A stretch of DNA of 64,000 bases, taken from the NCBI RefSeq assembly GCF_027570035.1, contig NZ_JAKMUU010000003.1, forward strand, positions 124,001-188,000, given 5' to 3'. This document shows positions 23,682 to 32,699 of the stretch, piece after piece (positions within the stretch are counted from its first letter, which is position 1; the number at the start of each line of letters is the position of its first letter). Source of the stretch: Corynebacterium curieae. Its GTDB lineage: Bacteria; Actinomycetota; Actinomycetes; Mycobacteriales; Mycobacteriaceae. The notes beneath the pieces are model-generated. The model saw nothing but the letters and a program-made list of their open reading frames with translations, was not told the origin of the DNA and searched no databases. Position numbers and translations under genes: made by a program.

Positions 23682-25142
23682 ATGACTGACCTGAAAACCA
23701 CCGCCGGCAAGATCGAGGACCTGGACGCTAAGCTCGCCGAGTCCCGCGCGCCGCTGGGAGAAGGCGAGCCGGCCGCCCGCACCCGCGTGACGCAGCTGCT
23801 CGATGAGGGATCCTTCGTAGAAACGGATGCGCTGGCCCGCCACCGCTCCACAGACTTCGGCCGTGAGCATGACCGTCCCTATACCGATGGCGTGGTTACC
23901 GGCTGCGGCACTATCGATGGCCGCCGCGTGTGCGTATTTAGCCAAGACGGAGAGGTCTTCGACGGCACGATGGGTGAGGTTTATGCAGAAAAGCTCACCA
24001 AGATTTATGACCTCGCTATCAAAACCGGCGTGCCCATCATCGGCATTTACGAATCCACCGGCCCGCGTGTACAAGAAGGCATCGTCACCATGGCCGGATA
24101 TGCCCGCCTCATGGCGCGCGTCTCCCAGGCTTCAGGCCTCATCCCGCAGATTTCTGTAGTCGCGGGCAATACCAGCGGCATTGCGGCTTTCGCACCGACG
24201 TTTGCCGATGTCCTCGTAGTCACCCAAGGCACCGCCCTTCACCAGGCTGCCAGCCACGTGGCCGGCGCAGAACCAGAAACCTTCGGCGGCTCCGCAGCCC
24301 ACGCGGAGTCCGGCACCGCTCATTTGGTGGCCAGCGATGATAAGCAGGCCCTGTCCCTCGTGCGCGACGTTCTGGCTTACCTACCTGCCAATAACCGCGC
24401 CGAGGCGCCGCGTGTGGAGGCCGGAAGCGTGACGGACTTTGATTTGAACGGCGTCATCCCGGATACCGCCGCACAGGCCTATGACATGAACGACGTCATC
24501 AAGGCCGTTGTCGATGAGGGGTCCTTCTTTGAGCTTTCTGCCGAGGCGGCACAAAATATAGTTACCGGCTTTGCGTACATCGATGGTCGCGCCGTCGGCA
24601 TCGTTGCCAACCAGCCACTAGCGCTGGCCGGCGCGCTGGATTCTGCCGCCGCAGAAAAGGCCGCACGCTTCGTACGCACCTGCGATGCCTTCAACACTCC
24701 CATCGTGGAATTCGTGGACTCCCCAGGCTTCGTGCCTACCCCGGAAGAAGAAAAGGCCGGTCTGCTGCGCAGGGCGTCGAAATTTGCTTATGCGCAGGCC
24801 GAAGCGAGCGTCGGCAAGCTCACTGTGATCACCCGCAAGGCCATTGGTCCCGCCTACGTATTTATGGGTGCCAAGGACCTCGGCGCGGACTTGGTCTACG
24901 CTTGGCCCACCGCGGAAATCGCTGTAACGCAGGCATCGCAGGCGTCCCTGGCCATTTATGGTTCGGAGGAAAAGGAAGAGGAGATGGACGAGCTCTTCTT
25001 GCACCCCTACGCCGCAGCGGAGCGCGGACTAGCCGATAATGTTATTGAACCAACGGCAACCCGCCACTACCTGGTAGAGGGACTGCGCCTGCTAGAGCGC
25101 AAGGCCGTGGCCCAGGTACCGAAGAAGCACGGAACCGTTTAG
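23682..25142 (+). CDS. Acyl-CoA carboxylase carboxyltransferase (beta) subunit, AccD2/DtsR2-like
   Basis: 486-residue beta subunit of the propionyl/acyl-CoA carboxylase family. The beginning (KIEDLDAKLAESRAPLGEGE, RVTQLLDEGSFVETDALARHRSTDFG) and end (WPTAEIAVTQASQ, HPYAAAERGLADNVIEP, LLERKAVAQVPKKHG) are standard. Oddly, the two oxyanion-hole loops are altered: GNTSGIAAFAP where catalytic members have GAAAGGHVYSP, and RKAIGPAYVFMG for RKAYGGAYCVMG. It may therefore be a structural partner in a mixed AccD complex, as recalled for C. glutamicum AccD2 with AccD3 in mycolate synthesis. Followed closely by accE. The accD1/dtsR1 gene adjacent in C. glutamicum is not in this window. Confidence 0.88.
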   Translation: MTDLKTTAGKIEDLDAKLAESRAPLGEGEPAARTRVTQLLDEGSFVETDALARHRSTDFGREHDRPYTDGVVTGCGTIDGRRVCVFSQDGEVFDGTMGEVYAEKLTKIYDLAIKTGVPIIGIYESTGPRVQEGIVTMAGYARLMARVSQASGLIPQISVVAGNTSGIAAFAPTFADVLVVTQGTALHQAASHVAGAEPETFGGSAAHAESGTAHLVASDDKQALSLVRDVLAYLPANNRAEAPRVEAGSVTDFDLNGVIPDTAAQAYDMNDVIKAVVDEGSFFELSAEAAQNIVTGFAYIDGRAVGIVANQPLALAGALDSAAAEKAARFVRTCDAFNTPIVEFVDSPGFVPTPEEEKAGLLRRASKFAYAQAEASVGKLTVITRKAIGPAYVFMGAKDLGADLVYAWPTAEIAVTQASQASLAIYGSEEKEEEMDELFLHPYAAAERGLADNVIEPTATRHYLVEGLRLLERKAVAQVPKKHGTV

Positions 25143-25150
25143 GAGGGCAT

Positions 25151-25360
25151 ATGTCTGCACCTGAAATTAAGGTAGTAAAGGGCAATCCCACCGAGGACGA
25201 ACTCGCGGCCCTGCGCACAGTCTTAGCGCAGATGAGTGCAAAGCACTCGGGCGCTACCGGCGAGCGCAATGAATGGGGAAACCCTGCCGAGCGCTTCGAG
25301 CGTTTTGGCGCACAGCGCGTCTTTAACCCTTCCGCATTCCATACCGTACGGTACTTCTAA
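25151..25360 (+). CDS. accE: Acyl-CoA carboxylase epsilon subunit
   Basis: 69-residue accessory subunit of actinobacterial acyl-CoA carboxylases. Starts MSAPEIKVVKGNPTEDELAAL, the conserved epsilon signature, and ends with W-GNPAERFER then a short hydrophobic tail. AGGAGG precedes ATG 25151, 8 bases after the accD stop, and its stop overlaps the maf start by one base. It bridges AccBC and AccD and raises activity of the complex. Confidence 0.92.
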   Translation: MSAPEIKVVKGNPTEDELAALRTVLAQMSAKHSGATGERNEWGNPAERFERFGAQRVFNPSAFHTVRYF

Positions 25361-25947
25361 TGCGGCTAATTCTTGCCTCCCAATCGCCCTCGCGCGCGTC
25401 CATCTTGCGCGGCGCGGGCATGGAACCGGTTTTGGAACCGGCCGATATTGACGAGCGCTCCCTCGAGGCCTCGCTCGCCGGCCGCCCGCCGGCCGACATC
25501 GTGGCGGCCCTAGCCACCGCCAAGGCCGAAAAGGTGGCCGAGCGCTACCCCACCGAGCCTGTCATCGGCGGTGATTCCATGCTGCTGCTCGGCGGCGAGC
25601 TACAGGGCAAGCCACACACGGAGGAAGCCACCATCGAACGCTGGCACCAGCAGGCTGGCCGCACGGCCGAGCTACTTACCGGCCATTGCCTCATCTTTGG
25701 CGAGAAGCACCATGTAGAGACCTCCACCACGACGGTGCATTTCGCGCAGGCCAGCGAGACCGATATCGCCGCCTATGCCCACACCGGCGAGCCGTTGCAG
25801 TGCGCCGGTGCCTTCACCTTGGAGGCCATGGGCGGTTGGTTCATCGACCGGATCGAAGGCGATCCCTCCTCAGTTATCGGACTATCCCTGCCGGTGGTGC
25901 GCCGCGCGCTGTATTCTTTCGGCCTTAACGTCGCCGATTTCTGGTAG
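25360..25947 (+). CDS. maf: Maf-like nucleotide pyrophosphatase
   Basis: 195-residue Maf/HAM1-superfamily phosphatase that hydrolyses non-canonical or canonical nucleoside triphosphates (dTTP/UTP class in most YhdE-type members). Motifs: LILASQSPSRASILRGAGM at the start (the SxSxxR signature), DERS, PVIGGDSMLLLGGELQGKPHTEEATIERW (about 61-89) with the catalytic Asp, and GAFTLEAMGGWFIDRIEGDPSSVIGLSLP (about 147-175). Overlaps accE by one base, the same accE-maf arrangement as recalled in C. glutamicum. Confidence 0.93.
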   Translation: MRLILASQSPSRASILRGAGMEPVLEPADIDERSLEASLAGRPPADIVAALATAKAEKVAERYPTEPVIGGDSMLLLGGELQGKPHTEEATIERWHQQAGRTAELLTGHCLIFGEKHHVETSTTTVHFAQASETDIAAYAHTGEPLQCAGAFTLEAMGGWFIDRIEGDPSSVIGLSLPVVRRALYSFGLNVADFW

Positions 25948-25978
25948 CCGCGCGCCCACGCCGCTACAGTGGGGTGGC

Positions 25979-26395
25979 ATGGAAATGAAAGACATGCTTG
26001 CCCCGAAGCCCATTGAGCTGCCAGCCGATCCTGGCGCGGATTCCACCTCGGATCTCGCCTCCGGCATCGTTGCCCACCCCGATTCCCCGCTGCTGTGGGC
26101 GCTGCTTGCAGAGCAGGAACTTAAGCAGCAGGAAGGTTCCGAGCCGGCTGCTTTCATTACCTCCTACGCCTACGCGCGCACCGGCTACCACCGCAGCTTG
26201 GATCGCCTCCGCGGCAATGGATGGAAGGGGTGGGGCCCTGTCCCCTTCTCCCACGAACCGAACCAGGGTGTGCTGCGCGCCATTGCCGCCCTCGGCCATG
26301 CGGCCAAGGCTATCGGCGAGGACGACGAGTACGACCGCATTCGCCAGATGCTTTCCGACGCCGACCCAGACAGCGTCGCTTCCCTCCTCGACTAA
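25979..26395 (+). CDS. DUF3151 family protein
   Basis: 138-residue soluble actinobacterial protein of unknown function. The sequence AWxxxARTGYHRSLDRLRGNGWKGWGPVPFSHEPNQGVLRAI (about 59-100) is characteristic of DUF3151, and the protein is helical throughout. ATG 25979 has TACAGT 8 bases upstream, so it probably starts its own leaderless transcript 31 bases after maf. Confidence 0.82.
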   Translation: MEMKDMLAPKPIELPADPGADSTSDLASGIVAHPDSPLLWALLAEQELKQQEGSEPAAFITSYAYARTGYHRSLDRLRGNGWKGWGPVPFSHEPNQGVLRAIAALGHAAKAIGEDDEYDRIRQMLSDADPDSVASLLD

Positions 26396-26410
26396 TCCCG
26401 GAGTTTCGCC

Positions 26411-27151
26411 ATGCGTGCCGTAGCACCTTTCCCCTTGCGCCGATCCGCCTCCGCCCTTCTGCTTGCCGCCTCCGTGTCGCTGGCGCTGAGCGCCTGCGGT
26501 TCTCAGGAGGAGTCTTCTTCCTCCGAACAGCCGGTCTTTTCCAGCCAAGCACCTGCCGAGAATGAATCGTCCGGAGAGGAAAATGCTGCTTCAGCTGAGA
26601 TATCTTCCTCGCCAATCTCTACCGAAGAGGACGATAAGGAGACCGCACCGGAGCAGAAAAAGGACAAGGACGACGAGTGCGCCGAGCTGCCCAATGATCC
26701 GCGTAAGGTCTACGCCTCTGGCACAGCACCTGGGCGCATGCCCGCCGATGACGGCAGCGACTTCAACTACTGGATTGCCGATATTGAAAACTCCTATGAC
26801 CCGTGCGCCACGATTAGCTGGATCATCTTCCGCGGCTCAATGGGCGATTTAAATGGCCCGGCAGGCACCGGCGCATCGATTGTTGACGGATTGGCCTTCT
26901 ATGTCAACGGTGCCCCAGTCAAAGACATGTCCGTCTTCGAAAAGGTAGAGAGCATCACCCCGGTCTCAGATAACGAGGTCGATTTCACGTGGGGAGAGCG
27001 CAGTCGCTCCACTGCGGAGGGAATTACCGCCCATCACACCGTGCGCTTGCAGGCACAGGGCGATTCCCTTGAGCCGGTGTCCGGTGAAGTCGAAGAATTC
27101 AACAAGATGTGGGTTGATCTTCCCAGCTACCAGCTTGGAACCTACGATTAA
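26411..27151 (+). CDS. LppP/LprE family lipoprotein
   Basis: 246-residue lipoprotein: signal peptide with lipobox LSAC (modified Cys near residue 29), a Ser/Glu-rich low-complexity linker of about 55 residues, then a globular domain with two conserved Cys (DDECAELP and YDPCATISWIIFRG) and ASIVDGLAFYVNGAPV, typical of the mycobacterial LppP/LprE family. Role unknown, outer face of the cell membrane. Follows DUF3151 by 15 bases and ends before a strong bidirectional terminator. Confidence 0.8.
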   Translation: MRAVAPFPLRRSASALLLAASVSLALSACGSQEESSSSEQPVFSSQAPAENESSGEENAASAEISSSPISTEEDDKETAPEQKKDKDDECAELPNDPRKVYASGTAPGRMPADDGSDFNYWIADIENSYDPCATISWIIFRGSMGDLNGPAGTGASIVDGLAFYVNGAPVKDMSVFEKVESITPVSDNEVDFTWGERSRSTAEGITAHHTVRLQAQGDSLEPVSGEVEEFNKMWVDLPSYQLGTYD

Positions 27152-27172
27152 GCGGGATTGTATTCCTTGCGT

Positions 27173-27220
27173 AAAATGACCTGTCCCCACGGCATAAAGT
27201 GAGAGGACAGGTCATTTAAT
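27173..27220. terminator. Bidirectional intrinsic terminator
   Basis: AAATGACCTGTCC pairs with GGACAGGTCATTT (27174-27186 with 27205-27217). The A and T flanks allow function in both directions, ending the lipoprotein operon and the DUF4282 gene. Confidence 0.88.
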
Positions 27221-27228
27221 GTGCAGCG

Positions 27229-28017
27229 CTACTTATTTAGTAAATCGCGGGTATTTTGCGCAATCCGTACGTTGGACACCATCATTTCAAGAACCAATCG
27301 GATCGAAATAATATAAAAGAAGAAACCGACGGTAGAGGCTACAAAGTTGAAGAAGATGACGAAGAGGCTGAAGCCGGCGCCAGTAGGAATATCAAGCTCA
27401 TAAGCCATTGAGCCGAGCACCCCGGAGAAAATGAATCCGCCAAGGACATTAGCTAGCCACACCAGCGCACCGATGACCATGGCGATGATGTAAACCACCT
27501 GGGCATGCTCAACGGTGATGAACTTGTTGAACTTAAAGTCAAAGAGCCCGCTAAAGAATCCATCTTCCTTGCGAGTTACCTGGCTATTAGCACCGAAGCC
27601 CTGTGGCCCTTGCGGGTATTGCCCAAAACCTTGCTGCGTACCCTGCCCATAAATGTTTCCGTTCGAAGTACCAAACTGATCAGATATACCCAGGGAGTTG
27701 GGACGGTTAACATTATAGTTTTGCTGCTGTGGACTGTTGAGCTCTCCCTCCTGACTGTTGTTCTCTGCCTGTGCCCGCTGTTGGCTAAGGCCGCTGAAGA
27801 AATCTGATTGGGCAGAAGAATCCGCAGCACCGGACACAGATTCAGCACGAGAGCTGGAGCCAGAATCGCCGAACTCTTTGGTCTCATTCACCTCAGGGAT
27901 GCTGGTGCCCTCTACGTTTTTCGCAGCGTCCTCGGCACGGTGACGCGGAGTTTCGGAAAAATCGCGTGGGGAAAAATCCTTCGGGAAACCGTCGGAATTG
28001 AAATCATTATCAGCCAT
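27229..28017 (-). CDS. DUF4282 membrane protein with long disordered N-terminus
   Basis: 262 residues. The first 150 are hydrophilic, rich in Ser, Gln, Asn and Gly (for example QGTQQGFGQYPQGPQGFG), and probably disordered. The C-terminal domain begins FFSGLFDFKFNKFITVEHAQVVY, the DUF4282 signature, with two or three hydrophobic helices (about 173-195, 214-250) and the closing RLVLEMMVSNVRIAQNTRDLL. GAGG lies 8 bases before ATG 28017. Function unknown. Confidence 0.8.
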   Translation of the reverse strand: MADNDFNSDGFPKDFSPRDFSETPRHRAEDAAKNVEGTSIPEVNETKEFGDSGSSSRAESVSGAADSSAQSDFFSGLSQQRAQAENNSQEGELNSPQQQNYNVNRPNSLGISDQFGTSNGNIYGQGTQQGFGQYPQGPQGFGANSQVTRKEDGFFSGLFDFKFNKFITVEHAQVVYIIAMVIGALVWLANVLGGFIFSGVLGSMAYELDIPTGAGFSLFVIFFNFVASTVGFFFYIISIRLVLEMMVSNVRIAQNTRDLLNK

Positions 28018-28049
28018 TATGCGGTCCTCAAAATGTTTTAGGGATGGTA

Positions 28050-28079
28050 GGAAAATGCCCCACGGTCACCCGTGGGGCT
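28050..28079 (-). terminator. Intrinsic terminator of the Cj0069-like gene
   Basis: GCCCCACGG (28057-28065) pairs with CCGTGGGGC (28070-28078) around TCAC, and the minus strand continues ATTTTCC. It ends the gene at 28102. Confidence 0.85.
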
Positions 28080-28101
28080 ACTTGGCAGGATACAGCGTGC
28101 G

Positions 28102-29163
28102 CTAGGCGTTTGCGGCTTGAACGCGACGAATTGCCTCAGCGGCAACCTTTTCTTGGATGCCCATGTCCAGCTCGGAGGTGAAGCCAACGCAGGAGCAGTT
28201 GATCTCGCCGAGGACGTAGGTGTCGGTGCCATCCGCGGCGTCGTCAAGCATGAAGTCCGCGGTCCAAATCAGCGGAACGTCCTTGGTATCGCCGAGCTTT
28301 TCTGCAATAACCGGACGGGCCTTCTTAAACATTTCCAGCAACTCCGGCCACGATTCCGGCTTATCGTAGGTGTACTTGGCACCAGAGAAGAGCGTGGCGG
28401 AGAAGTTATCGCCGCCCTCCGCTGGCTTCTTGTGCACGATGAATACTGGCTCATCGCCCACGAGAAGGATGCGGATTTCGCCTTCCACAATGCGCGGCAT
28501 GAAGCGCATATCCACCAGCATGCCATTATCGCCCACGATGTACTGATCGCAGAAGTCCATGAAGGCACCCAGCTTATAATCGTGAGTCTGGTTATCTACG
28601 GCCTCGGTGCACTTCAGGGCGGTATCGAGCGGGAGTGCGGTGCCTGGCTCAACGGACTGTGCCAGTTCCTCGTCCGCAAGGCGTACACGCCAAATTCCCT
28701 CACCCGTGGAGCCACGGTTTTGCTTGAGGACGCGCTCGCCATAGGACAACGAGGTAGGGAAGGTACTGTGTAGCTCTTCCACCTCGTAGTATGCCGCGGT
28801 ATCGTCCGGCACCAGCGGGGTGTCATTGAGCTTGACCAGGGCATCCTTAGCGCCATAGGCCATCATGTCCGCCGGGGTGGACATGCCAACTAGGCCAGCG
28901 TCTGCCAACTTGGTGAGCAATTCGAAATAGCCCTTCTCACCGCCGGGGATATTGCCGGGGTTTACGCGAGAGATATAGGCATCAAAGTTTTCAGAAACGT
29001 GGGCGTAGATTTCCTCAGCCTTATCTGGGTGAAAGTAGATGACCTCAGAATCCCAGCCTTGTTCCTTGATCGCGTTGACGATCGGCATGGTGTCCTTACG
29101 GTGACCATCTGCGCCCTTATCAGAGCCGCCTTCTACCTCAAATACAACAATCGCCTTGTGCAC
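28102..29163 (-). CDS. Cj0069-like ATP-grasp-type protein
   Basis: 353-residue protein resembling the Cj0069 family, thought to have an ATP-grasp-like fold. Visible segments: VVFEVEGGSDKGADGHRKDTMPIV at the N-terminus, VSRVNPGN-like ISRVNPGNIPGGEKGYFELL, VLKQNRGSTGEGIWRV (a probable nucleotide-binding lysine strand), VDMRFMPRIVEGEIRILLVGDEPVF, and near the C-terminus LGEINCSCVGF, analogous to the metal-binding ExN of ATP-grasp ligases. The start is GTG 29163, with GAAGGGA upstream. Substrate unknown. It is divergent from the rhodanese gene. Confidence 0.75.
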   Translation of the reverse strand: MHKAIVVFEVEGGSDKGADGHRKDTMPIVNAIKEQGWDSEVIYFHPDKAEEIYAHVSENFDAYISRVNPGNIPGGEKGYFELLTKLADAGLVGMSTPADMMAYGAKDALVKLNDTPLVPDDTAAYYEVEELHSTFPTSLSYGERVLKQNRGSTGEGIWRVRLADEELAQSVEPGTALPLDTALKCTEAVDNQTHDYKLGAFMDFCDQYIVGDNGMLVDMRFMPRIVEGEIRILLVGDEPVFIVHKKPAEGGDNFSATLFSGAKYTYDKPESWPELLEMFKKARPVIAEKLGDTKDVPLIWTADFMLDDAADGTDTYVLGEINCSCVGFTSELDMGIQEKVAAEAIRRVQAANA

Positions 29164-29410
29164 TAGCAATTCCCTTCTTAGGTGGTGTTCATAGCACGTT
29201 GTCGCACCATATCCGGATTTTATCCCAGCTCTTCCTTCCTCGCGCGTCCAACTGCCCCCTCTGTTTAACCCCGCCGGCCAGCAGCCTTCTTCAGTGGCCG
29301 GAATTTGTATGTCACACCACAGGAATGATCCCCGAGTGATCATCACGGGAAAAATCGGGTTAAAGTGGTGGGAGCGAATTATTTCCCCCTATAGGAAAGG
29401 CAGGCGGACA

Positions 29411-30274
29411 GTGGCTGACGTTGATCCCTATCCCCCATTTCAGGAATACGCACACCCCGAGCGCCTCGTGTCCGCACCGTGGCTGTCCGCACGCCTAGGC
29501 ATTAAGGGCCTGCGCGTCATTGAGGTCGATGAAGACTCGCTCCTCTATGACATTGGCCATATCCCCACCGCCACCCGCATAAATTTCCGCACGGAATTGC
29601 TCAGCCCGCTCACGCGCGATTTCATCGATGGGGAAGAGTTCACCGCCCTGATGCGCGACAAAGGCATTAATGCCGACGATACGATTGTTCTCTATGGCGA
29701 TAAGTCCAATTGGTGGGCCGCCTACGCCCTGTGGGTCTTTACCCTCTTTGGGCACAAGGACGTTCGCTTACTCGATGGCGGCCGCGATGCATGGATGGCG
29801 GAAGAGCGCGATACGTCCTTTATGGTTCCGGACTTCCCTGCCTCCGATTACCCCGAGGTAACCCGCGATGACTCCGTGCTGCGTGCCTTCGTTGACCAGA
29901 TTCGCGATACCGACGACACTCTTGTAGATACCCGTTCCCCAGAAGAGTTTGCCGGCGAGGCCACTGAGCACGACCCCAATGGCGATTCCGCGTACGGCAC
30001 CACCATGCGCCACGGCCATATTCCCGGCGCCATCAACCTCGAGTGGGACCGTTCTAATTATCCCAATTCCTGCTTCCGCTCAGCCGAGGAGCTTAAGGTC
30101 AACTACGGGATGTTGGAGCCCGAGTCTACAACTATCCTGTATTCCCACGTGGGCGCGCAGGCCGCGCATACGTGGTTTGTGTTGACGCATCTTTTGGGAT
30201 TCACAAAGACGCAGGTCTACGATGGTTCGTGGTCTGAGTGGGGCAATATGGTGAAAATGCCGATTGAGCGTTAA
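29411..30274 (+). CDS. Thiosulfate sulfurtransferase-like protein with Ser at the catalytic Cys position
   Basis: 287-residue two-domain rhodanese. The N-terminal inactive domain has HIPTATRINF and LLDGGRDAWM; the C-terminal domain has DTRSPEEFAG, GHIPGAINLEWD and the active-site loop. That loop reads LYSHVGAQAAHTWFVL (about 242-257), whereas active CysA/SseA homologues have YCRxGxRxxHTW. The codon is TCC, one base from TGC. The only other Cys (NSCFRS) is remote. Classical persulfide chemistry is therefore unlikely. GTG 29411 is preceded by a strong AGGAAAGG. Homologue of the gene beside accBC in C. glutamicum (thtR, from memory). Confidence 0.86.
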   Translation: MADVDPYPPFQEYAHPERLVSAPWLSARLGIKGLRVIEVDEDSLLYDIGHIPTATRINFRTELLSPLTRDFIDGEEFTALMRDKGINADDTIVLYGDKSNWWAAYALWVFTLFGHKDVRLLDGGRDAWMAEERDTSFMVPDFPASDYPEVTRDDSVLRAFVDQIRDTDDTLVDTRSPEEFAGEATEHDPNGDSAYGTTMRHGHIPGAINLEWDRSNYPNSCFRSAEELKVNYGMLEPESTTILYSHVGAQAAHTWFVLTHLLGFTKTQVYDGSWSEWGNMVKMPIER

Positions 30275-30294
30275 TTTTTCGGTTTAGCCGTTTG

Positions 30295-30330
30295 AACCCA
30301 TGTCCTCCGTGGATGTGGGTTTATTTTTGC
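30295..30330 (+). terminator. Intrinsic terminator after the rhodanese gene
   Basis: AACCCA and TCC pair with GGA and TGGGTT (30295-30321), followed by TATTTTTG. Confidence 0.8.
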
Positions 30331-30429
30331 CCAAAAACATCCCCACTCGCGTGCGTGAAAATTAACTCATGCTTTTGTATGCAAGAATAGATTGCGTATT
30401 TAACCTAGTGTGTTCAGGAGGTTGCTGCC

Positions 30430-32193
30430 GTGGCAGTAGAAACCAAAAAGATCTCTAAGGTTCTCGTGGCGAACCGCGGTGAGATCGCCGTTCGCGTAAT
30501 TCGCGCGGCCCGTGACGCTGGCATTGCCTCCGTCGCCGTCTACGCCGAGCCAGACGCCCAGGCGCCTTTCGCCTCGCTTGCCGACGAAGCCTTTGCCCTC
30601 GGCGGCACCACATCCGCCGAGTCCTACCTTGTCTTTGACAAGATTCTGGATGCCGCAGAAAAGTCCGGCGCGGATGCCATCCACCCCGGCTATGGCTTCT
30701 TGTCTGAGAACGCCGACTTTGCCCAAGCTGTTATCGACGCCGGCCTGACCTGGATTGGTCCCTCCCCCGAGTCCATTCGTGACTTGGGCGATAAGGTCAC
30801 CGCGCGGCATATCGCCGAGCGCGCCGAAGCGCCTATGGCCCCAGGTACCAAGGATCCGGTAGCCGGCGCAGATGAAGTGCAGTCCTTCGCCATGGAATAC
30901 GGCTTGCCCGTGGCCATCAAGGCCGCCTTTGGCGGCGGCGGCCGCGGCATGAAGGTGGCCTACTCCGCAGAGGAAATCCCCGAGCTCTTCGAATCCGCCA
31001 CCCGTGAGGCCACCTCCGCCTTCGGCCGCGGCGAGTGCTTTGTGGAACGCTACCTGGACCGAGCCCGCCACGTCGAGGCCCAGGTACTGGCGGATAAGCA
31101 CGGCAACGTAGTCGTCGTCGGCACGCGCGATTGCTCCCTGCAGCGCCGCTTCCAAAAGCTGGTGGAGGAGGCCCCGGCTCCCTTCCTCACTGATGAGCAA
31201 CGCGCCTCCATCCACGAGTCCGCCAAGCGCATCTGCCGCGAGGCCGGCTACTACGGCGCCGGCACCGTGGAATACCTGGTAGGCGCCGATGGCCTCATTT
31301 CCTTCCTAGAGGTCAATACCCGCCTGCAGGTGGAGCATCCAGTCTCCGAGGAAACCACCGGCCTCGACCTCGTGCGCGAACAGTTCCGCATTGCTGAGGG
31401 CCACGAGCTCTCTTTGAAAGAAGACCCCACCCCGCGCGGCCACGCCTTCGAGTTCCGCATCAACGGTGAGGATGCCGCGGCAAACTTCATGCCGGCCCCC
31501 GGCACCATCGTGAAGTACTCCGAGCCAGCCGGTCCGGGCGTGCGCGTGGATTCCGGCGTCGTCCAAGGCTCCGTCATCGGCGGGCAATTCGATTCTATGC
31601 TAGCCAAGCTCATTGTCTGGGGCCCAGACCGCGAGACCGCGCTGCGCCGCTCCGCCCGCGCCCTGTCCGAGTACACGGTGGAGGGCCTGCCCACCGTTAT
31701 CCCGTTCGACCAAGCTGTCGTTGCTGACCCCGCCTTCGCCGCAGAAGACGGCAACTTCGGCGTCTACACCAAGTGGATCGAAGAAGAATGGGATAACCAG
31801 CTGCCCGCCCACGATGACTCCACCGATGCAGAGGCCGCCGAGGCGGAGCCTTCCCAAGTGCACACCGTGGAAATCGATGGCCGCCGCATCGAGGTTGCCC
31901 TCCCCGCCTCCTTCGGTGCCAAGGGCGCCCCGCGCAAAAAGAAAAAGCGCAAGGGCTCTGGCGCGAAGGCCGCCGTATCCGGCGATGCCGTTACCTCCCC
32001 AATGCAGGGCACGGTCATCAAGGTCAACGTCGAAGAAGGCCAAGAGGTTGCCGAGGGCGAGGTTCTCCTCGTACTCGAAGCCATGAAGATGGAAAACCCC
32101 GTCAAGGCCCATAAGGCCGGAACCGTTACCGGTCTTGCCGTAGAAGCAGGGGCTTCTACCACCAAGGGCAGCGTGCTGCTGGAAATCAAGTAG
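30430..32193 (+). CDS. accBC: Acyl-CoA carboxylase alpha chain (biotin carboxylase + biotin carrier)
   Basis: 587-residue shared alpha subunit of acetyl- and acyl-CoA carboxylases. Biotin carboxylase: [23 protein letters not shown] (about 10-32), [14 protein letters not shown], the Gly-rich ATP loop FGGGGRGMK (about 171-179), [15 protein letters not shown]. After a Lys-rich linker (KKKKRKGSG) comes the biotin domain with EAMKM, the modified Lys near residue 553. GTG 30430 is preceded by AGGAGG. A TAGTGT hexamer lies about 20 bases before the start. Biotinylated by BirA (13795-14679) and partnered with AccD and AccE encoded here. Confidence 0.96.
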   Translation: MAVETKKISKVLVANRGEIAVRVIRAARDAGIASVAVYAEPDAQAPFASLADEAFALGGTTSAESYLVFDKILDAAEKSGADAIHPGYGFLSENADFAQAVIDAGLTWIGPSPESIRDLGDKVTARHIAERAEAPMAPGTKDPVAGADEVQSFAMEYGLPVAIKAAFGGGGRGMKVAYSAEEIPELFESATREATSAFGRGECFVERYLDRARHVEAQVLADKHGNVVVVGTRDCSLQRRFQKLVEEAPAPFLTDEQRASIHESAKRICREAGYYGAGTVEYLVGADGLISFLEVNTRLQVEHPVSEETTGLDLVREQFRIAEGHELSLKEDPTPRGHAFEFRINGEDAAANFMPAPGTIVKYSEPAGPGVRVDSGVVQGSVIGGQFDSMLAKLIVWGPDRETALRRSARALSEYTVEGLPTVIPFDQAVVADPAFAAEDGNFGVYTKWIEEEWDNQLPAHDDSTDAEAAEAEPSQVHTVEIDGRRIEVALPASFGAKGAPRKKKKRKGSGAKAAVSGDAVTSPMQGTVIKVNVEEGQEVAEGEVLLVLEAMKMENPVKAHKAGTVTGLAVEAGASTTKGSVLLEIK

Positions 32194-32216
32194 CCCGCCC
32201 CGCTAGCCTTGGAAGA

Positions 32217-32660
32217 ATGACTGATTCTTCCCTCGGCGTGCGCTTGGCCAAGGAAGAGGACCGCGCCTTTCTTGCGGGCCTCTTCCCTTCTTATATTGCG
32301 GACTGGTCCCCCATCGTGGACGGCGGGGTCATCGCCCTTCCCATATCCGCCAATGAGGATCCCACCGTTGCTCCCCGCGGCGCCGCACTCCTGCGCTACT
32401 ACCCCGCCGCCGACAAGGGCCCAGCTTTCTTGGGCGATCCCTCGGCCCACCCGCTTGACGACGCCACCTGGCTCACCCCCTTCGACCCCGAGGACATTCC
32501 CGAGCTCGTCGTTTCCGGCGATTACCCCGCCGCCCACGAGTTGCTTATTGCCAACGCCATCGACCTCGCAGCCGAGCAGACTGCGCCCGGCATTTCTTCT
32601 GCCACGGCCTTGCCCGGATTCGAGGAACTCGCACCCGGCAAGTTCTTCCGCCGCTTTTAG
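32217..32660 (+). CDS. Hypothetical protein, possibly GNAT-related
   Basis: 147 residues, not recognised with certainty. The start LGVRLAKEEDRAFLAGLF resembles the first strand and helix of GNAT acetyltransferases (R-x-A-x-x-x-D), but the acetyl-CoA-binding Q/RxxGxG/A motif is not seen, so enzymatic acetyl transfer is doubtful. The rest is acidic with many Pro. ATG 32217 has TAGCCT 7 bases upstream, suggesting a leaderless transcript separate from accBC. Confidence 0.55.
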   Translation: MTDSSLGVRLAKEEDRAFLAGLFPSYIADWSPIVDGGVIALPISANEDPTVAPRGAALLRYYPAADKGPAFLGDPSAHPLDDATWLTPFDPEDIPELVVSGDYPAAHELLIANAIDLAAEQTAPGISSATALPGFEELAPGKFFRRF

Positions 32661-32699
32661 CCTGCCAAGAGCAGTTGCCTTACTGCTAACCTAGCCACG

